Shown here: in pieces, positions 9,938 through 18,754 of the stretch
Layout: every line of letters begins with the position of its first letter
Numbering within the stretch: the first letter of the stretch is position 1
Source: Cystobacter fuscus DSM 2262
Lineage (GTDB): Bacteria; Myxococcota; Myxococcia; Myxococcales; Myxococcaceae
Direction of reading: 5' to 3'
DNA: 64,000 nt
NCBI RefSeq assembly: GCF_000335475.2
Contig: NZ_ANAH02000007.1
Location: 1-64,000 of the forward strand
Position numbers and translations under genes: made by a program
Notes under the pieces: model-generated
Told to the model about the DNA's origin: nothing
The model's database searches: none
What the model saw: only the letters and a program-made list of their open reading frames with translations

Positions 9938-10486
9938 GTGAGCGCCGTGACGGAGAAGTTGGTCTACGACTACACGATGGAGGCCCTGCTGCGCGTGCTG
10001 GGCCAGCCCCTCACGGCCGAGCACCTCACCGGGCTTCGCGCGTTGGGCGTCGATCCCCGCCAGCTCCAGCCAGCCTATCCGGTGGAAAAGTACACCGAGG
10101 TGCTCAACTTCATCGTGGCCGAGCTCTGGCCCCGGTTGCCGCGGGAGGAAGCCGGCTTCGAGCTGGGCCGGGCCTTCATGCGCGCCTACCAGCAGACGGC
10201 GATGGGCAAGGCGGTGGCCGCGGTGACGCGGGTCATCGGTCCCCACCGCTCGCTCGAGCGGATGAGCCGCAACTTCCGCAGCGCCAACAACTTCACCGAG
10301 ACGACGCTGCGCAAGGTGGGGCCGAGCCACTACGAGCTGGGGTTCAACCACGCCCGCCACCCGAACTTCTACCGGGGCCTGCTGACCGAGGCCCTGACGA
10401 GAACGGGCGCCCGGGAGGTGTCCGTGACGCTGCTGACCCAGGGCGAGGCCGACGAGGCCACCTTCCACATCACCTGGAGGCCGTAG
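9938..10486 (+). CDS. DUF2378 (TIGR02265) family protein
   Basis: 182 residues from a GTG start. The pattern with LxALGVDPxxLxPAYP near the start and a conserved YxxGFNHARHPNFYRGLL region near the end identifies the myxobacteria-restricted DUF2378/TIGR02265 paralogous family. No biochemical role is established for the family. It is a useful lineage marker. Confidence 0.88.
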   Translation: MSAVTEKLVYDYTMEALLRVLGQPLTAEHLTGLRALGVDPRQLQPAYPVEKYTEVLNFIVAELWPRLPREEAGFELGRAFMRAYQQTAMGKAVAAVTRVIGPHRSLERMSRNFRSANNFTETTLRKVGPSHYELGFNHARHPNFYRGLLTEALTRTGAREVSVTLLTQGEADEATFHITWRP

Positions 10487-10889
10487 GCCCCCCGGAAAAA
10501 CCGAGGCCCGCCCCCCGATACCTCTCGGCATCGAGGAACGGGCCACGGAGAAACCCCGCGTGCCCCCCGGCTCGCGGGAACAGGGAGGTGAGACCAAGAC
10601 GAGGCGCCCACCTCCCGGGGTCGGTGACTCCAGGTCGCGATCCCCCTCGCAACCCGAAACCCCCTTCCCTGTTCCGCGACGCACCATCCCACGCCTGCCT
10701 GCCCTCGTCTGTGAAGCCGTTCACTCCCGGAAAGTGAACGGCTTCACACCCGGGGGCCCCCCTCCGCGCGGCGGCGGGGGCGGCGATCAAGCGGAGAGTC
10801 TGGGCCCGGACGCACTCCGCCCTTCGGGGAATCCACGGGGGTGAGCTAGCCTGCCGGTGCCGGATGGTCTCCATCCTCCAGGAAGGCAC
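10487..10889. other. Intergenic region with a perfect hairpin
   Basis: About 400 bp between two plus-strand genes. Just after the DUF2378 stop is a GGCCCG...CGGGCC pair around 10504-10542 that may help terminate transcription. The only other clear structure is the 15 bp perfect inverted repeat listed separately. No convincing coding frame is present. Confidence 0.5.
10711..10747. repeat. Perfect 15-bp inverted repeat
   Basis: Arms GTGAAGCCGTTCACT (10711-10725) and AGTGAACGGCTTCAC (10733-10747) are exact reverse complements around a 7 nt loop. No T-tract follows, so it does not look like an intrinsic terminator. It is about 143 bp upstream of the S41 peptidase gene, compatible with an operator or structured leader. 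Confidence 0.9.
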
Positions 10890-13142
10890 ATGCTGCGCAC
10901 CCTGCTTACCCGATTCATCCTGGCCGCCGGGCTCATCGCCTGGACGGCCTCGGCGGCGCCGACCCCCAACGCCCCCGAGCTTCCCTCCCCCGAGGAGCGG
11001 CTGAACCGTCTGGCCCGCTTGTGGGGCCAGGTGAAGTACCGCCACCCCTCCCTGGCCTACAAATCCATCGACTGGGACGCCGCCCTGATAACGGCGCTGC
11101 CCCGCGTCGAGGCCGCCAAGGACCGCGCCGCCTACGCCGCGGCCGTCCAGGACATGCTGGAGACGCTCAACGATCCCGCCACGCGGATCCTCCGCCCCGA
11201 CGAGCGGCAGGAAAGCACACCGGCCGACCCGGCCCGCACGCGCGAGCCGCGCCGGTGGGAGGGCAAGGACGTGCTCGTGGTCAACATGGGCGTGATGCAG
11301 CCGACCGCCCCGTTGCGCGAGGAGCTCTCCCGAGCCAAGGCGGTCATCCTCGACCTGCGCGCCCGGGGATTGGATCCGCGCGCCTCCGAGTCCATGCGCC
11401 AGGCGCTGGGCGAGGTGCTGCCGCTGCTGCTCACCCAGGAGCTGCAGGTGCCCGGGCCCCGCGCCGTGTACCACTCGGGCTACCGCCCACAGACGATCTC
11501 CTCGAGCGGCGACTTCGCCACGTCCTTCCTCTCCTCGACGGGAGAGCGCATCTCGCCCCAGGCCCCCGGCAAGGCCCTGCCCCTGCTCTTCCTTCTGGAT
11601 GATCAGTCCTCCGTGGACGCGCGCGTGCTCACCATGAAGGCCCAGGGCCTGGCGCAGCTCGTCACCGAGGGCCGCCTGGACGATGGCTCGAGCGTGCAGC
11701 GCACGCGGGTGGACCTGGGCGCCGGGTTGACGGCGGTGGTGCGCTTGAGCGAGCTGGGCGTGCCCCTGCGCGCGGACGCCGTGCTGCCCAAGCGCTCGCG
11801 CTCGGGCAAGGACGAGGCGCTGCTCAAGGCGCTCGAGCTGGCGCGCAAGCCGGTGCGCGGCAAGGCGCCCAAGGTGCGTGAGGCGGATCTTCCCCCGGGC
11901 CGGTGGCAGGCGGACCTGGCGTACGCGGACATGCCCTACCCGGACAAGCCCCATCGCCTGCTCGCGCTCTTCCGGATGTGGAACATCATCGAGTTCTTCT
12001 ACCCCTACAAACACCTGATGGATCAGGACTGGGACAAGGCCCTCTCCACGTTCCTGCCCCGCTTCTCCAAGGCCAAGGACGCCGCCGAGTACGCGCTCGC
12101 GGTGGCGGAGATGAGCACGTGGCTCAAGGACGGACACACCACCCTGCACGGCCATCCCGAGTTGGAAAAGCGCGGCATCGCCGGCGTGCTGGCCCCCTTC
12201 GAGACGATGGAGCTGGAGGGCAAGGCGGTGGTGACCCGGGTGTGGGACGAGGCGGCCGCCCCGGGGCTCGCGCCGGGGCAGGTCATCGAGACGTACGAGG
12301 GCAAGCCCCTGGCGGAGCGGATGGACGCGCTCAAGCCCTACGTCACGGCCTCGACGCCCACGCACCTGCGCCACCGCCTGCTGGCGCGTGCCCTGTCGGG
12401 AGCCGAGGGCACCCAGGCCACGGTGGGCGTGCGCGACGCCGCGGGACAGCGCAAGCAGGTGCGCTTCACCCGGAGCATGGAGTCGTTGCAGAAGCCGCCC
12501 ACGGGAGATGCCTGGCGCATGCTGGGCAACGGCGTGGGCTACGTGGACCTGACGCGCCTGCGGCCCACCGACGTGGCCACCCTGTTCGAGAAGATGAAGA
12601 GCACGAAGGCGCTCGTGTTCGACATGCGCGGCTACCCCAACGGCACCGCCTGGGCGCTCGCGCCGTACCTCAACGCGCGCAAGGCGCCCCACGGGGCGAT
12701 CATCGAGCGCAACATCGTCTCGTCGGAGGAGTTGGGCGGACGCTACAAGTACTTCCAGCCCCTGCCCCAGGCCGACGTCACCCCCTATGTCGGCCGCACG
12801 GTGATGCTCATCGACGAGCGGACCATCAGCCAGGCCGAGTACACGGGCCTGTTCCTCGAGGCGGCCAACAACACCACCTTCATCGGCACGCCCAGCGCGG
12901 GCGCCGACGGCGATGTCACCAACATGGTGCTGCCGGGCGGCATCGCGCTGCTCTTCTCCGGCGACGACGTGCGGCACGTGGACGGCCGTCAGTTGCAGCG
13001 CGTGGGGCTCAAGCCCCAGGTCTTCGTGCGGCCCTCCCTCGCGAGCGTCCAGAAGGGCCAGGACGAGGTGCTGGAGCGGGCACTCAAGTACCTCGTGAGC
13101 AAGGGCGTGGGCGCCAAGGTGACGGGAGGGACGCCGCGGTAG
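10890..13142 (+). CDS. Secreted S41-family peptidase with two lobes
   Basis: 750 residues with a Sec signal peptide (cleavage near ASAAP, residue 24). The C-terminal half (about 340-740) carries a C-terminal-processing-protease fold: a DGHTTLHG segment, a PDZ-like stretch, and the active-site region ISQAEYTGLFLEA with candidate nucleophile Ser647 and Glu650. The N-terminal half (about 30-300) looks like a second, degenerate S41-like lobe without the catalytic SxxE. AGGAAGG precedes the ATG. Probably a periplasmic or secreted peptidase; substrate unknown. Confidence 0.88.
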   Translation: MLRTLLTRFILAAGLIAWTASAAPTPNAPELPSPEERLNRLARLWGQVKYRHPSLAYKSIDWDAALITALPRVEAAKDRAAYAAAVQDMLETLNDPATRILRPDERQESTPADPARTREPRRWEGKDVLVVNMGVMQPTAPLREELSRAKAVILDLRARGLDPRASESMRQALGEVLPLLLTQELQVPGPRAVYHSGYRPQTISSSGDFATSFLSSTGERISPQAPGKALPLLFLLDDQSSVDARVLTMKAQGLAQLVTEGRLDDGSSVQRTRVDLGAGLTAVVRLSELGVPLRADAVLPKRSRSGKDEALLKALELARKPVRGKAPKVREADLPPGRWQADLAYADMPYPDKPHRLLALFRMWNIIEFFYPYKHLMDQDWDKALSTFLPRFSKAKDAAEYALAVAEMSTWLKDGHTTLHGHPELEKRGIAGVLAPFETMELEGKAVVTRVWDEAAAPGLAPGQVIETYEGKPLAERMDALKPYVTASTPTHLRHRLLARALSGAEGTQATVGVRDAAGQRKQVRFTRSMESLQKPPTGDAWRMLGNGVGYVDLTRLRPTDVATLFEKMKSTKALVFDMRGYPNGTAWALAPYLNARKAPHGAIIERNIVSSEELGGRYKYFQPLPQADVTPYVGRTVMLIDERTISQAEYTGLFLEAANNTTFIGTPSAGADGDVTNMVLPGGIALLFSGDDVRHVDGRQLQRVGLKPQVFVRPSLASVQKGQDEVLERALKYLVSKGVGAKVTGGTPR

Positions 13143-13203
13143 GAGAGCCTCCAAGCGGTCCTCCCCACCCTTTCTGGTTCGCTCTCACCCGAGGCTTCCA
13201 GCG

Positions 13204-13228
13204 GCGGGTTCGATTCCCGCCGCATCCA
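13204..13228 (+). pseudogene. tRNA/tmRNA 3'-end remnant (possible att site)
   Basis: The sequence reads as a complete T-arm (stem GCGGG, loop TTCGATT, stem CCCGC) followed by a seven-base acceptor strand CGCATCC and discriminator A. The matching 5' acceptor strand GGATGCG, D-arm and anticodon arm are absent upstream, and no CCA follows. Such orphan 3' ends are typical relics of site-specific integration into a tRNA or tmRNA gene. Confidence 0.55.
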
Positions 13229-13354
13229 ATAGAGGTTGCCCGCCACCGAGCGCGGCCCCCGGGCGAACTCCTCGACCTTCGCCTCGGAGGCCAGCGCATT
13301 TGGGCTGCCCTTCGGCATAAGCCATCCGAGAGGAGCCGCGGTTGCAGCTTGAGG

Positions 13355-13795
13355 CTACGAAATCAACCCCAGCAGGTGGAAGAACACCAACCCGGGGCCC
13401 ACGTGTGGTTCATCGGGCAAGTCTGGATCCGGAAACAAGCGACGAGCTTCCTCCGCCACGTCTCCTTCATAGAGCTGTGTTGCCAGGGACACCCAGTCCA
13501 AACCCGCGACGCTTGGCTTCAACTCAAGTGCTTTGCGCTGCGCCCACGCGAACAGTTCGTCTTCCCGTGCATCATCACCTGACGACCACTTGATTCGCCA
13601 GAACTCGTGCCCGGAATCTGGCGCTGGGGAGCCGAGGTGCATGAGTTCAGCGGAAAGGTCGTTGAAGTCCCGGCGTTCCGCCCACGCTTTCGTACAGTAG
13701 AGATCGACCTTGCATCCTACGTAGGCGTCCCATCTGTCGAAAGCTTCCTCTTCCTCGGGAGTCATCGATGAGCGAGGATCAGGGGGTTCATTCAT
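13355..13795 (-). CDS. Acidic protein, possible partner of upstream lipoprotein
   Basis: 146 residues, soluble and acidic, with no domain I recognise. The ATG at 13795 is preceded by GGAAG and overlaps the stop of the upstream lipoprotein gene (CCATGA), so the two are translationally coupled. Overlap, size and charge are what one expects of an immunity or chaperone partner, but that is inference from context only. Confidence 0.75.
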   Translation of the reverse strand: MNEPPDPRSSMTPEEEEAFDRWDAYVGCKVDLYCTKAWAERRDFNDLSAELMHLGSPAPDSGHEFWRIKWSSGDDAREDELFAWAQRKALELKPSVAGLDWVSLATQLYEGDVAEEARRLFPDPDLPDEPHVGPGLVFFHLLGLIS

Positions 13796-14487
13796 GGTTC
13801 TTCCTTCGCCATACGGTTCTGTTTGGCCCACTCATCGGCTGCTTTGTTGTACATATCCGCCGCCTCGCGTGGATATGTCTGCTCGTTGCAGGTGCGCCGA
13901 GCAAACAAGACGGCAACGCCTACAGCCGCCTCGCGTCGTTCCAAAGCGCGGGAAGATTCGGCACCCGCCGCCATGAGTTTTTTGTGTAGATTGAATGCTC
14001 GACGGATGGCGCAATACTCAAACAAGCGGGCAGCGACACATGCTCGAACGTCCGGATGAAGTCGGGCCATGGCTTCGTGAAGTCGCACTCCCCAAAGAGC
14101 GTTGTTCATGGTTTCAGCGCAACGGCGCGTGGCCTCTGTGCTCTCATCCTTCGGTGAAGGAAGTCGGACACCCGCGATCATGGCGGGCATCTCGTCGTAT
14201 TTTGGCCGCTTGACCGCTTCCACCTCATCCGCAGCCCAGAGACCCGGCCCTGGCGTTGGAGGAAGAATCCGCCGGTTCGGTGAACGATCCACCGGTGCGT
14301 CAGGTGGTTGCCACGGCTGTCCGAGCGCCGATGCACCAGCGCCTGGCGGGGTGTATCCGGGATGGGGGAATTGGGGGACGGGAGCCGGCGCAGGAGAGGG
14401 AAGCCTGGCGGTCTGATGCAGGTGGGAGAACCCAGCGCCGCCGGTGGCGCATCCGGTCAGGAGCAAGGCGAGAATCTGGTGTTTCAT
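13792..14487 (-). CDS. Lipoprotein, unknown; first gene of an overlapping pair
   Basis: 231 residues. A short signal peptide ends in the lipobox LLLTGC (Cys13). A proline-rich linker (about 30-95) leads to a Cys-containing alpha-helical C-terminal domain with motifs such as RRCAETMNNALWG and EREAA. I do not recognise the domain. Layout (lipoprotein, Pro-rich linker, compact C-terminal domain, small coupled partner) resembles lipid-anchored toxin-immunity pairs of myxobacteria, but no toxin motif is evident. Confidence 0.75.
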   Translation of the reverse strand: MKHQILALLLTGCATGGAGFSHLHQTARLPSPAPAPVPQFPHPGYTPPGAGASALGQPWQPPDAPVDRSPNRRILPPTPGPGLWAADEVEAVKRPKYDEMPAMIAGVRLPSPKDESTEATRRCAETMNNALWGVRLHEAMARLHPDVRACVAARLFEYCAIRRAFNLHKKLMAAGAESSRALERREAAVGVAVLFARRTCNEQTYPREAADMYNKAADEWAKQNRMAKEEP

Positions 14488-14576
14488 GTCCAGCGCTTTC
14501 CGTCCCGCGCTGCGGCCCGGCCCAAGAACGTCGCGCCGTCCGCTCCTTTCACTCCCTGCCGCACGGGCACGGAGCC

Positions 14577-14978
14577 TCAGCCGAGCCTCGCCAGCGCCGC
14601 GCCCATGGCGGACACCACCGCGTTGAGCGCCTTCAGCGGCCGGATCATGACCTTGAACCGGGTGATGCGACCGCTCTCGTCCCATTCGACGATGTCGACA
14701 CCGTTGACCTGAATGCCACCGTCGAGCGCGCACTCGAACTCCAGCACCGCGGAGCGCTCGCCGCGCCACTCGCTGACGTAGCGGAAGGCGGGGCCGCCGA
14801 GCACCTCCGTGGCGGCGGTGAGATACTTCATCGTCACCGCCTTGCCCTCCTGCGGCGTGTGTACCGCGGGGCTCTGGAAGACGACGTGGTCGGCGAGCAA
14901 CGCGTCGAGTGCCTCGCGCGTTGGCGCGGCCATGTATGCGTGCCAGTCGCGGATAGGATTTGCCGCCATCGGTTCCAT
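14577..14978 (-). CDS. NTF2-like/SnoaL-like protein
   Basis: 133 residues from the ATG at 14978 (the frame stays open further upstream, so a longer start is possible). The pattern of an N-terminal helix, FQSPAVHTPQEGKAVT, and a long curved sheet ending in DIVEWDESGRITRFKVMIRP is typical of SnoaL/NTF2-like proteins, which act as small-molecule binding domains or enzymes. No substrate can be inferred. It diverges from the alpha/beta hydrolase gene. Confidence 0.82.
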   Translation of the reverse strand: MEPMAANPIRDWHAYMAAPTREALDALLADHVVFQSPAVHTPQEGKAVTMKYLTAATEVLGGPAFRYVSEWRGERSAVLEFECALDGGIQVNGVDIVEWDESGRITRFKVMIRPLKALNAVVSAMGAALARLG

Positions 14979-15160
14979 CCCGGGAGAGGTGGCGAACTCG
15001 GGCAACGCCGTCGCCTCCGTTGTTCGCCTGATGTTCTCACCTCCGGCGAATGCGGACAACCCGAGTGCCCGCCAGCGCGGCACCAAGGCCCTCCTGGAGC
15101 ACGGCGCGAGCACCCGGGATGTTTTTGCCGCGGCGCCGTGCGGGTGGGTATGTTCGCCCC

Positions 15161-15901
15161 GTGAGACTCGAGACAACGCTCGTGGGCAACGGCCCCCGCC
15201 GCATCGGACTGGTACATGGACTCGGTGTCGACTCGTCCACCTGGGAGCCCTTCATCGAGCAGCTCCGCGCGGCGGGCGAGGTGACGGTCTTCGCGCCCGA
15301 CCTGCGGGGCCATGGCCGCAGTCCGCGGCCGGACTCGTGGGGGCTCGCCGAGTTCGCCGACGATCTCGTCGAGACCCTCCCGCCCGACCTCGACGTCGTC
15401 GTGGGCCACTCGCTCGGAGGCGCGGTGCTCGCGGCCGCGGTGGAGCGGTTGCGGCCCGGCCACGCGGTGTACCTGGATCCGGGCTTCCAGCTGGGCCTGC
15501 CGACCTCCGGACTCCGGGGCCGGCTGTTCTGGGCGGCTCCGGCCTTGACACTCGGTGTCGCCGCCCTCATCACCGCGCGCTCGAACGCGGCGGCGCGCAA
15601 GGGCTACCCGGAGCGCACGCGGCGCCTCCTCGCGGACGCGACCGCGCGCTTCGACAAGCGGATGGCGACGAGCGTCTTCCGGGACATCGCCTTCCACCCG
15701 GTGGTCGCCGCCAGGCCCCTCGTGCCCTCCACCGTCGTGCTCTCCGCGGACAGCAAGGCCGTGTTGCCAGAGGCGCTCGCCACGGCACTGACGGGGTTCG
15801 GGTGGGATGTGCGCAGGCTGCCCCACCTGCACCACGACATGCATCTGCAGGATCCGGCGGCGACGTTCGCGCTCCTGCGGGACGTGCTGCTCGGCGAGTG
15901 A
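15161..15901 (+). CDS. Alpha/beta-hydrolase fold protein
   Basis: 246 residues from GTG at 15161. It has the oxyanion segment LVHGLGVDSSTW, the DLRGHGRS strand-turn, the nucleophile elbow GHSLGG (Ser near residue 80) and a late histidine in HLHHDMHLQDP. These are the signatures of the alpha/beta-hydrolase superfamily. The cap region is short and the substrate unknown. Confidence 0.9.
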   Translation: MRLETTLVGNGPRRIGLVHGLGVDSSTWEPFIEQLRAAGEVTVFAPDLRGHGRSPRPDSWGLAEFADDLVETLPPDLDVVVGHSLGGAVLAAAVERLRPGHAVYLDPGFQLGLPTSGLRGRLFWAAPALTLGVAALITARSNAAARKGYPERTRRLLADATARFDKRMATSVFRDIAFHPVVAARPLVPSTVVLSADSKAVLPEALATALTGFGWDVRRLPHLHHDMHLQDPAATFALLRDVLLGE

Positions 15902-16028
15902 GTTCCGCGCCGGCCCTTCGATGAGGCGTGCCAGGAGTAGACTTCGCGCTGGCGTGGTCCGGTGTATTTCCCTGGCTCGAATCTGGGCCGCTAGACTGTC
16001 CTCCTTCCCTTTGCCAGGAGCACAGCCC

Positions 16029-16391
16029 ATGCCGACCCTCATCGCCGCGCCCACCCGTGTCACCTCCGCGGGCAACAAGCCCAAGCTCATCGACGAGTAC
16101 ATCGGGCGGGTGAACACGCGGCAGGCCGGGCTCAGCGTCGCCCACATGCGCAGCCCGGGCGGCTGGCTCGAGCCCGGACAGACCCCCGAGTTCCAGGAGA
16201 TGACGGTGGTGCTGCGCGGCCTGCTGCGCGTGGAGCACCGCGGCGGCGTGCTCGAGGTGCGCGCCGGACAGGCGGTGGTGACCGAGGCGGGAGAGTGGGT
16301 GCGCTACAGCACCCCCGAGGCCGAGGGCGCCGAGTACATCGCCATCTGCCTGCCGGCCTTCTCTCCCGACACCGTGCACCGCGACGCCTGA
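16029..16391 (+). CDS. Small cupin-domain protein
   Basis: 120 residues forming a single cupin: the first motif region GWLEPGQTPEFQEMTVVLRG and the second motif LEVRAGQAVVTEAGEWVRYS. Metal-binding histidines are few, so it may bind a ligand without metal. Upstream carries AGGAG. It stands alone on the plus strand. Confidence 0.85.
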   Translation: MPTLIAAPTRVTSAGNKPKLIDEYIGRVNTRQAGLSVAHMRSPGGWLEPGQTPEFQEMTVVLRGLLRVEHRGGVLEVRAGQAVVTEAGEWVRYSTPEAEGAEYIAICLPAFSPDTVHRDA

Positions 16392-16880
16392 GCGAAGCAA
16401 GGGCGGCACGTGGAGCGGGACGTGGAGCCCGAGCCGAAGGGCGAGTGGGACCCGGACCGCATCGCCCAGGTGCCGACCAGCCGCCTGAGCAATGCGCTGA
16501 CGTACAGCCCCTGCGGCGCGCCGGTGCGGGTGGGGGCGAATCCAGGCGCTCGCGCTGCGGCCCCGGGGGCGTTGCTGCGGACCCTGACGAACAGATCTCA
16601 TCCGGACAAGCCGCCGCGAGCGCGCGGACGCAACCTCCCCGGCGGTCGCGGCTCATGGAGAGCGCGTGCCCCGGTGTGCGAACCTGCTCCTGCTGGAGGG
16701 CAGTGCAATGTCCAGACAACGCGTCTGGCTGTTCGTGCCCGGCCGGAGCGTGTGGTTTTCGCGACATTGATTGCCATGGATTGTGTGTGTGGGCCCGTGC
16801 TGGTGGTATCGGTGGCGGGACGCTGCCTGGGTGTTCGTACCCGCTGACGAACCCCGGTCCCCACACCACAGGAGCCCCAC
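16392..16880. other. Intergenic stretch without a convincing gene
   Basis: About 490 bp after the cupin gene. Open frames exist on both strands but show no consistent codon bias, signal peptide or domain. The sequence around 16690-16860 is less GC-biased and could carry the promoter of the small frame and lipoprotein that follow. Confidence 0.4.
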
Positions 16881-17000
16881 ATGGCGAAGCCATTCGTTAC
16901 TCCGTCCAATCCCATCGATTTTCCCAATGAGAAACGGAGGCAGAGCACCCTGAACCCTCAGTGGACAATCAGCCTCACGGACTTCACCCACCCCGTGTGA
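16881..17000 (+). CDS. Candidate 39-residue protein
   Basis: A short frame of 39 codons (starting MAKPFVTPSNPIDFPNEK) with CAGGAG eight bases before its ATG. It ends 31 bp ahead of the next gene, which has its own AGGAAGGA. Polar, no membrane segment. Placement and ribosome site support a real small gene co-transcribed with the heme-motif lipoprotein, but codon bias is weak. Confidence 0.45.
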   Translation: MAKPFVTPSNPIDFPNEKRRQSTLNPQWTISLTDFTHPV

Positions 17001-17031
17001 ACGCCACCGCTGGCCAGGAAGGAACACATTC

Positions 17032-18651
17032 ATGTCCTCACTTCCCGTTTCACTCGGGCGTCTGGCTCTCCCGGGGCTCCTCGTGCTCGGAGCTTGCGTC
17101 AACCGTCCCTCCAACCAGGAACCACAGGCGGGCACCGAGGCCCAGAAGGCGCCGCCGAAGGCGCCCCCGGAGATCAAGGCTCCCTCGACCGGTAAACGCG
17201 CCCCGTGGTTCTCGTGCAGCGGCACCCAGAACATCCATTTCGGCCCTGGCATCCCGCCAGACATGAGCCGTGTCTCCAGTCAGCTCGACGCGAACTGCTT
17301 CGCCTGGGCGGAGTTCATCTCCCTGAACTGGCCGTCCGCCGCCATGGGTGGAACGGCGGACGCCTTCTTCGGCACGCCCGGCGATCTCGGATCGGTTCAA
17401 TGGCAGACGTTCATGAGCAAGCAGCAGCTCTTCCCACCAGAGGGGGGGACGCCCCCTCCCTGGGGCACACCGCCGAGTATTTCAGAGGACTGTCTGGCCG
17501 AGGCGAACGTCAGCTCCCAACAGGCCAGATCCATGTTGGCGCTGAACGTGGTCTCGAAGTTCGAGACCCAGTTCACCTCGGGGAGCGGCAATCAGGCGTT
17601 CCCGCTCGCGCTCCCCTCGTGGCTGGGGGCCGCCCATGGCACCAACGTCTGGTATGACGTCCGGGTCAGCCAGCCAGAATACGCGTACATCGTGGACGAG
17701 GGGCTCTACAACGCGGCCAACCAACAGGCCCTGGTGGACGGGGGCACGGGTCGCCCCCTGGTGAACCCGATGGGCTCCCGGCAGGCGAATACGATTGGTT
17801 CTCTCGAGCTGAAGGCGGCGTGGATGGAGGTACCCAATCCCGCGGACGGCCGGTGGAACGCATACAAGCTCTCCCCGGCGGTGGTGGTGGAGCCGACGAC
17901 CCAGAAGTGCCGGGCCACCACGGTGGCACTGGTGGGCTTTCACATCGTCCACAAGACGGTCTCCCAGCCCACCTGGATATGGGCGACCTTCGAGCATGTG
18001 AACAACGCGCCCGATCACGGCGCGGACCCCGGGACGACGAGCTGGAACTTCTACGATCCCCAGTGCAGGCCGCGGACGATCGAGCTGGACAAGTCCTGCT
18101 CGGTGGATGGCAGCACCTCGGTCACGGTGGACTGCACGCCGAACGTGTCACCCCCCTACTGGCTCGGCGAGGGTTGCCCCGCTCCCGTGCCCATCCAGGT
18201 GACCCGGCTGACACCCATCGATCCGGCCGCGCGGACCGCCAACCAGACCGTCCAGGCCGCGATCGCCCAGAACTACCCGGACTCCGTCTGGAAGAACTAC
18301 ATCCTGGTGAACACGCTCTGGTCCACGGCGCCAGGTCCGAATCCCACGACGCCCGTCAAGACCCCGCTGCCCTTCACCGGTGCGACTCCGCCCCTCAACG
18401 TCCCCATCGCCAACACGACGATGGAGACGTACATCCAGACGGGCTCGCCGGAAGAGGCGAGCAACTGCATCAATTGTCACAAGAACGCGAGTATCGCCGG
18501 GGACTCGGAGTGGGCCTCCGATTACAGCTTCCTCTTCGGATTGGCGAGTGCGTCGCCGCCACCCGGCAGGCCGCTGAAGCTCAGGAGCCTCGTGCCAGGC
18601 AAACCACCGAAGGTGGTGTACCCACCGACGATGCGGCGGATTCTCCGCTGA
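17032..18651 (+). CDS. Large lipoprotein with one CxxCH heme motif
   Basis: 539 residues; lipobox LVLGAC with Cys22. After a Lys/Pro-rich linker comes a large Trp-rich domain of unknown fold, ending in CINCHK (residues 479-483), a c-type heme attachment site, and the segment SDYSFLFGLA. The cytochrome part is short, so the heme may be an electron entry point or sensor attached to a bigger catalytic or binding domain. Outer-membrane or periplasmic. Confidence 0.82.
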   Translation: MSSLPVSLGRLALPGLLVLGACVNRPSNQEPQAGTEAQKAPPKAPPEIKAPSTGKRAPWFSCSGTQNIHFGPGIPPDMSRVSSQLDANCFAWAEFISLNWPSAAMGGTADAFFGTPGDLGSVQWQTFMSKQQLFPPEGGTPPPWGTPPSISEDCLAEANVSSQQARSMLALNVVSKFETQFTSGSGNQAFPLALPSWLGAAHGTNVWYDVRVSQPEYAYIVDEGLYNAANQQALVDGGTGRPLVNPMGSRQANTIGSLELKAAWMEVPNPADGRWNAYKLSPAVVVEPTTQKCRATTVALVGFHIVHKTVSQPTWIWATFEHVNNAPDHGADPGTTSWNFYDPQCRPRTIELDKSCSVDGSTSVTVDCTPNVSPPYWLGEGCPAPVPIQVTRLTPIDPAARTANQTVQAAIAQNYPDSVWKNYILVNTLWSTAPGPNPTTPVKTPLPFTGATPPLNVPIANTTMETYIQTGSPEEASNCINCHKNASIAGDSEWASDYSFLFGLASASPPPGRPLKLRSLVPGKPPKVVYPPTMRRILR

Positions 18652-18660
18652 GTGCCAGGA

Positions 18661-18685
18661 GGAGTCCGGGAGCCAGGTGGACTCC
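18661..18685. terminator. Candidate bidirectional terminator hairpin
   Basis: GGAGTCC (18661-18667) and GGACTCC (18679-18685) are complementary arms in the gap between two convergent genes. The stem is only 7 bp and no clear T-run follows, so the call is tentative. Confidence 0.35.
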
Positions 18686-18754
18686 CAGGCCTCTTCCGGC
18701 CTGCCGGGCCAGTGACGCGCCCCCGGGGGGCACACCGCCGGACTTCGCCCCGGC

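Noticed and set aside
10470-13154. Long minus-strand frame opposite the S41 peptidase
   Set aside because: Antisense shadow of the peptidase with no recognisable protein features.
16410-16847. Open frame of 145 codons after the cupin gene
   Set aside because: Weak codon bias, no ribosome site, low-complexity composition; probably non-coding.
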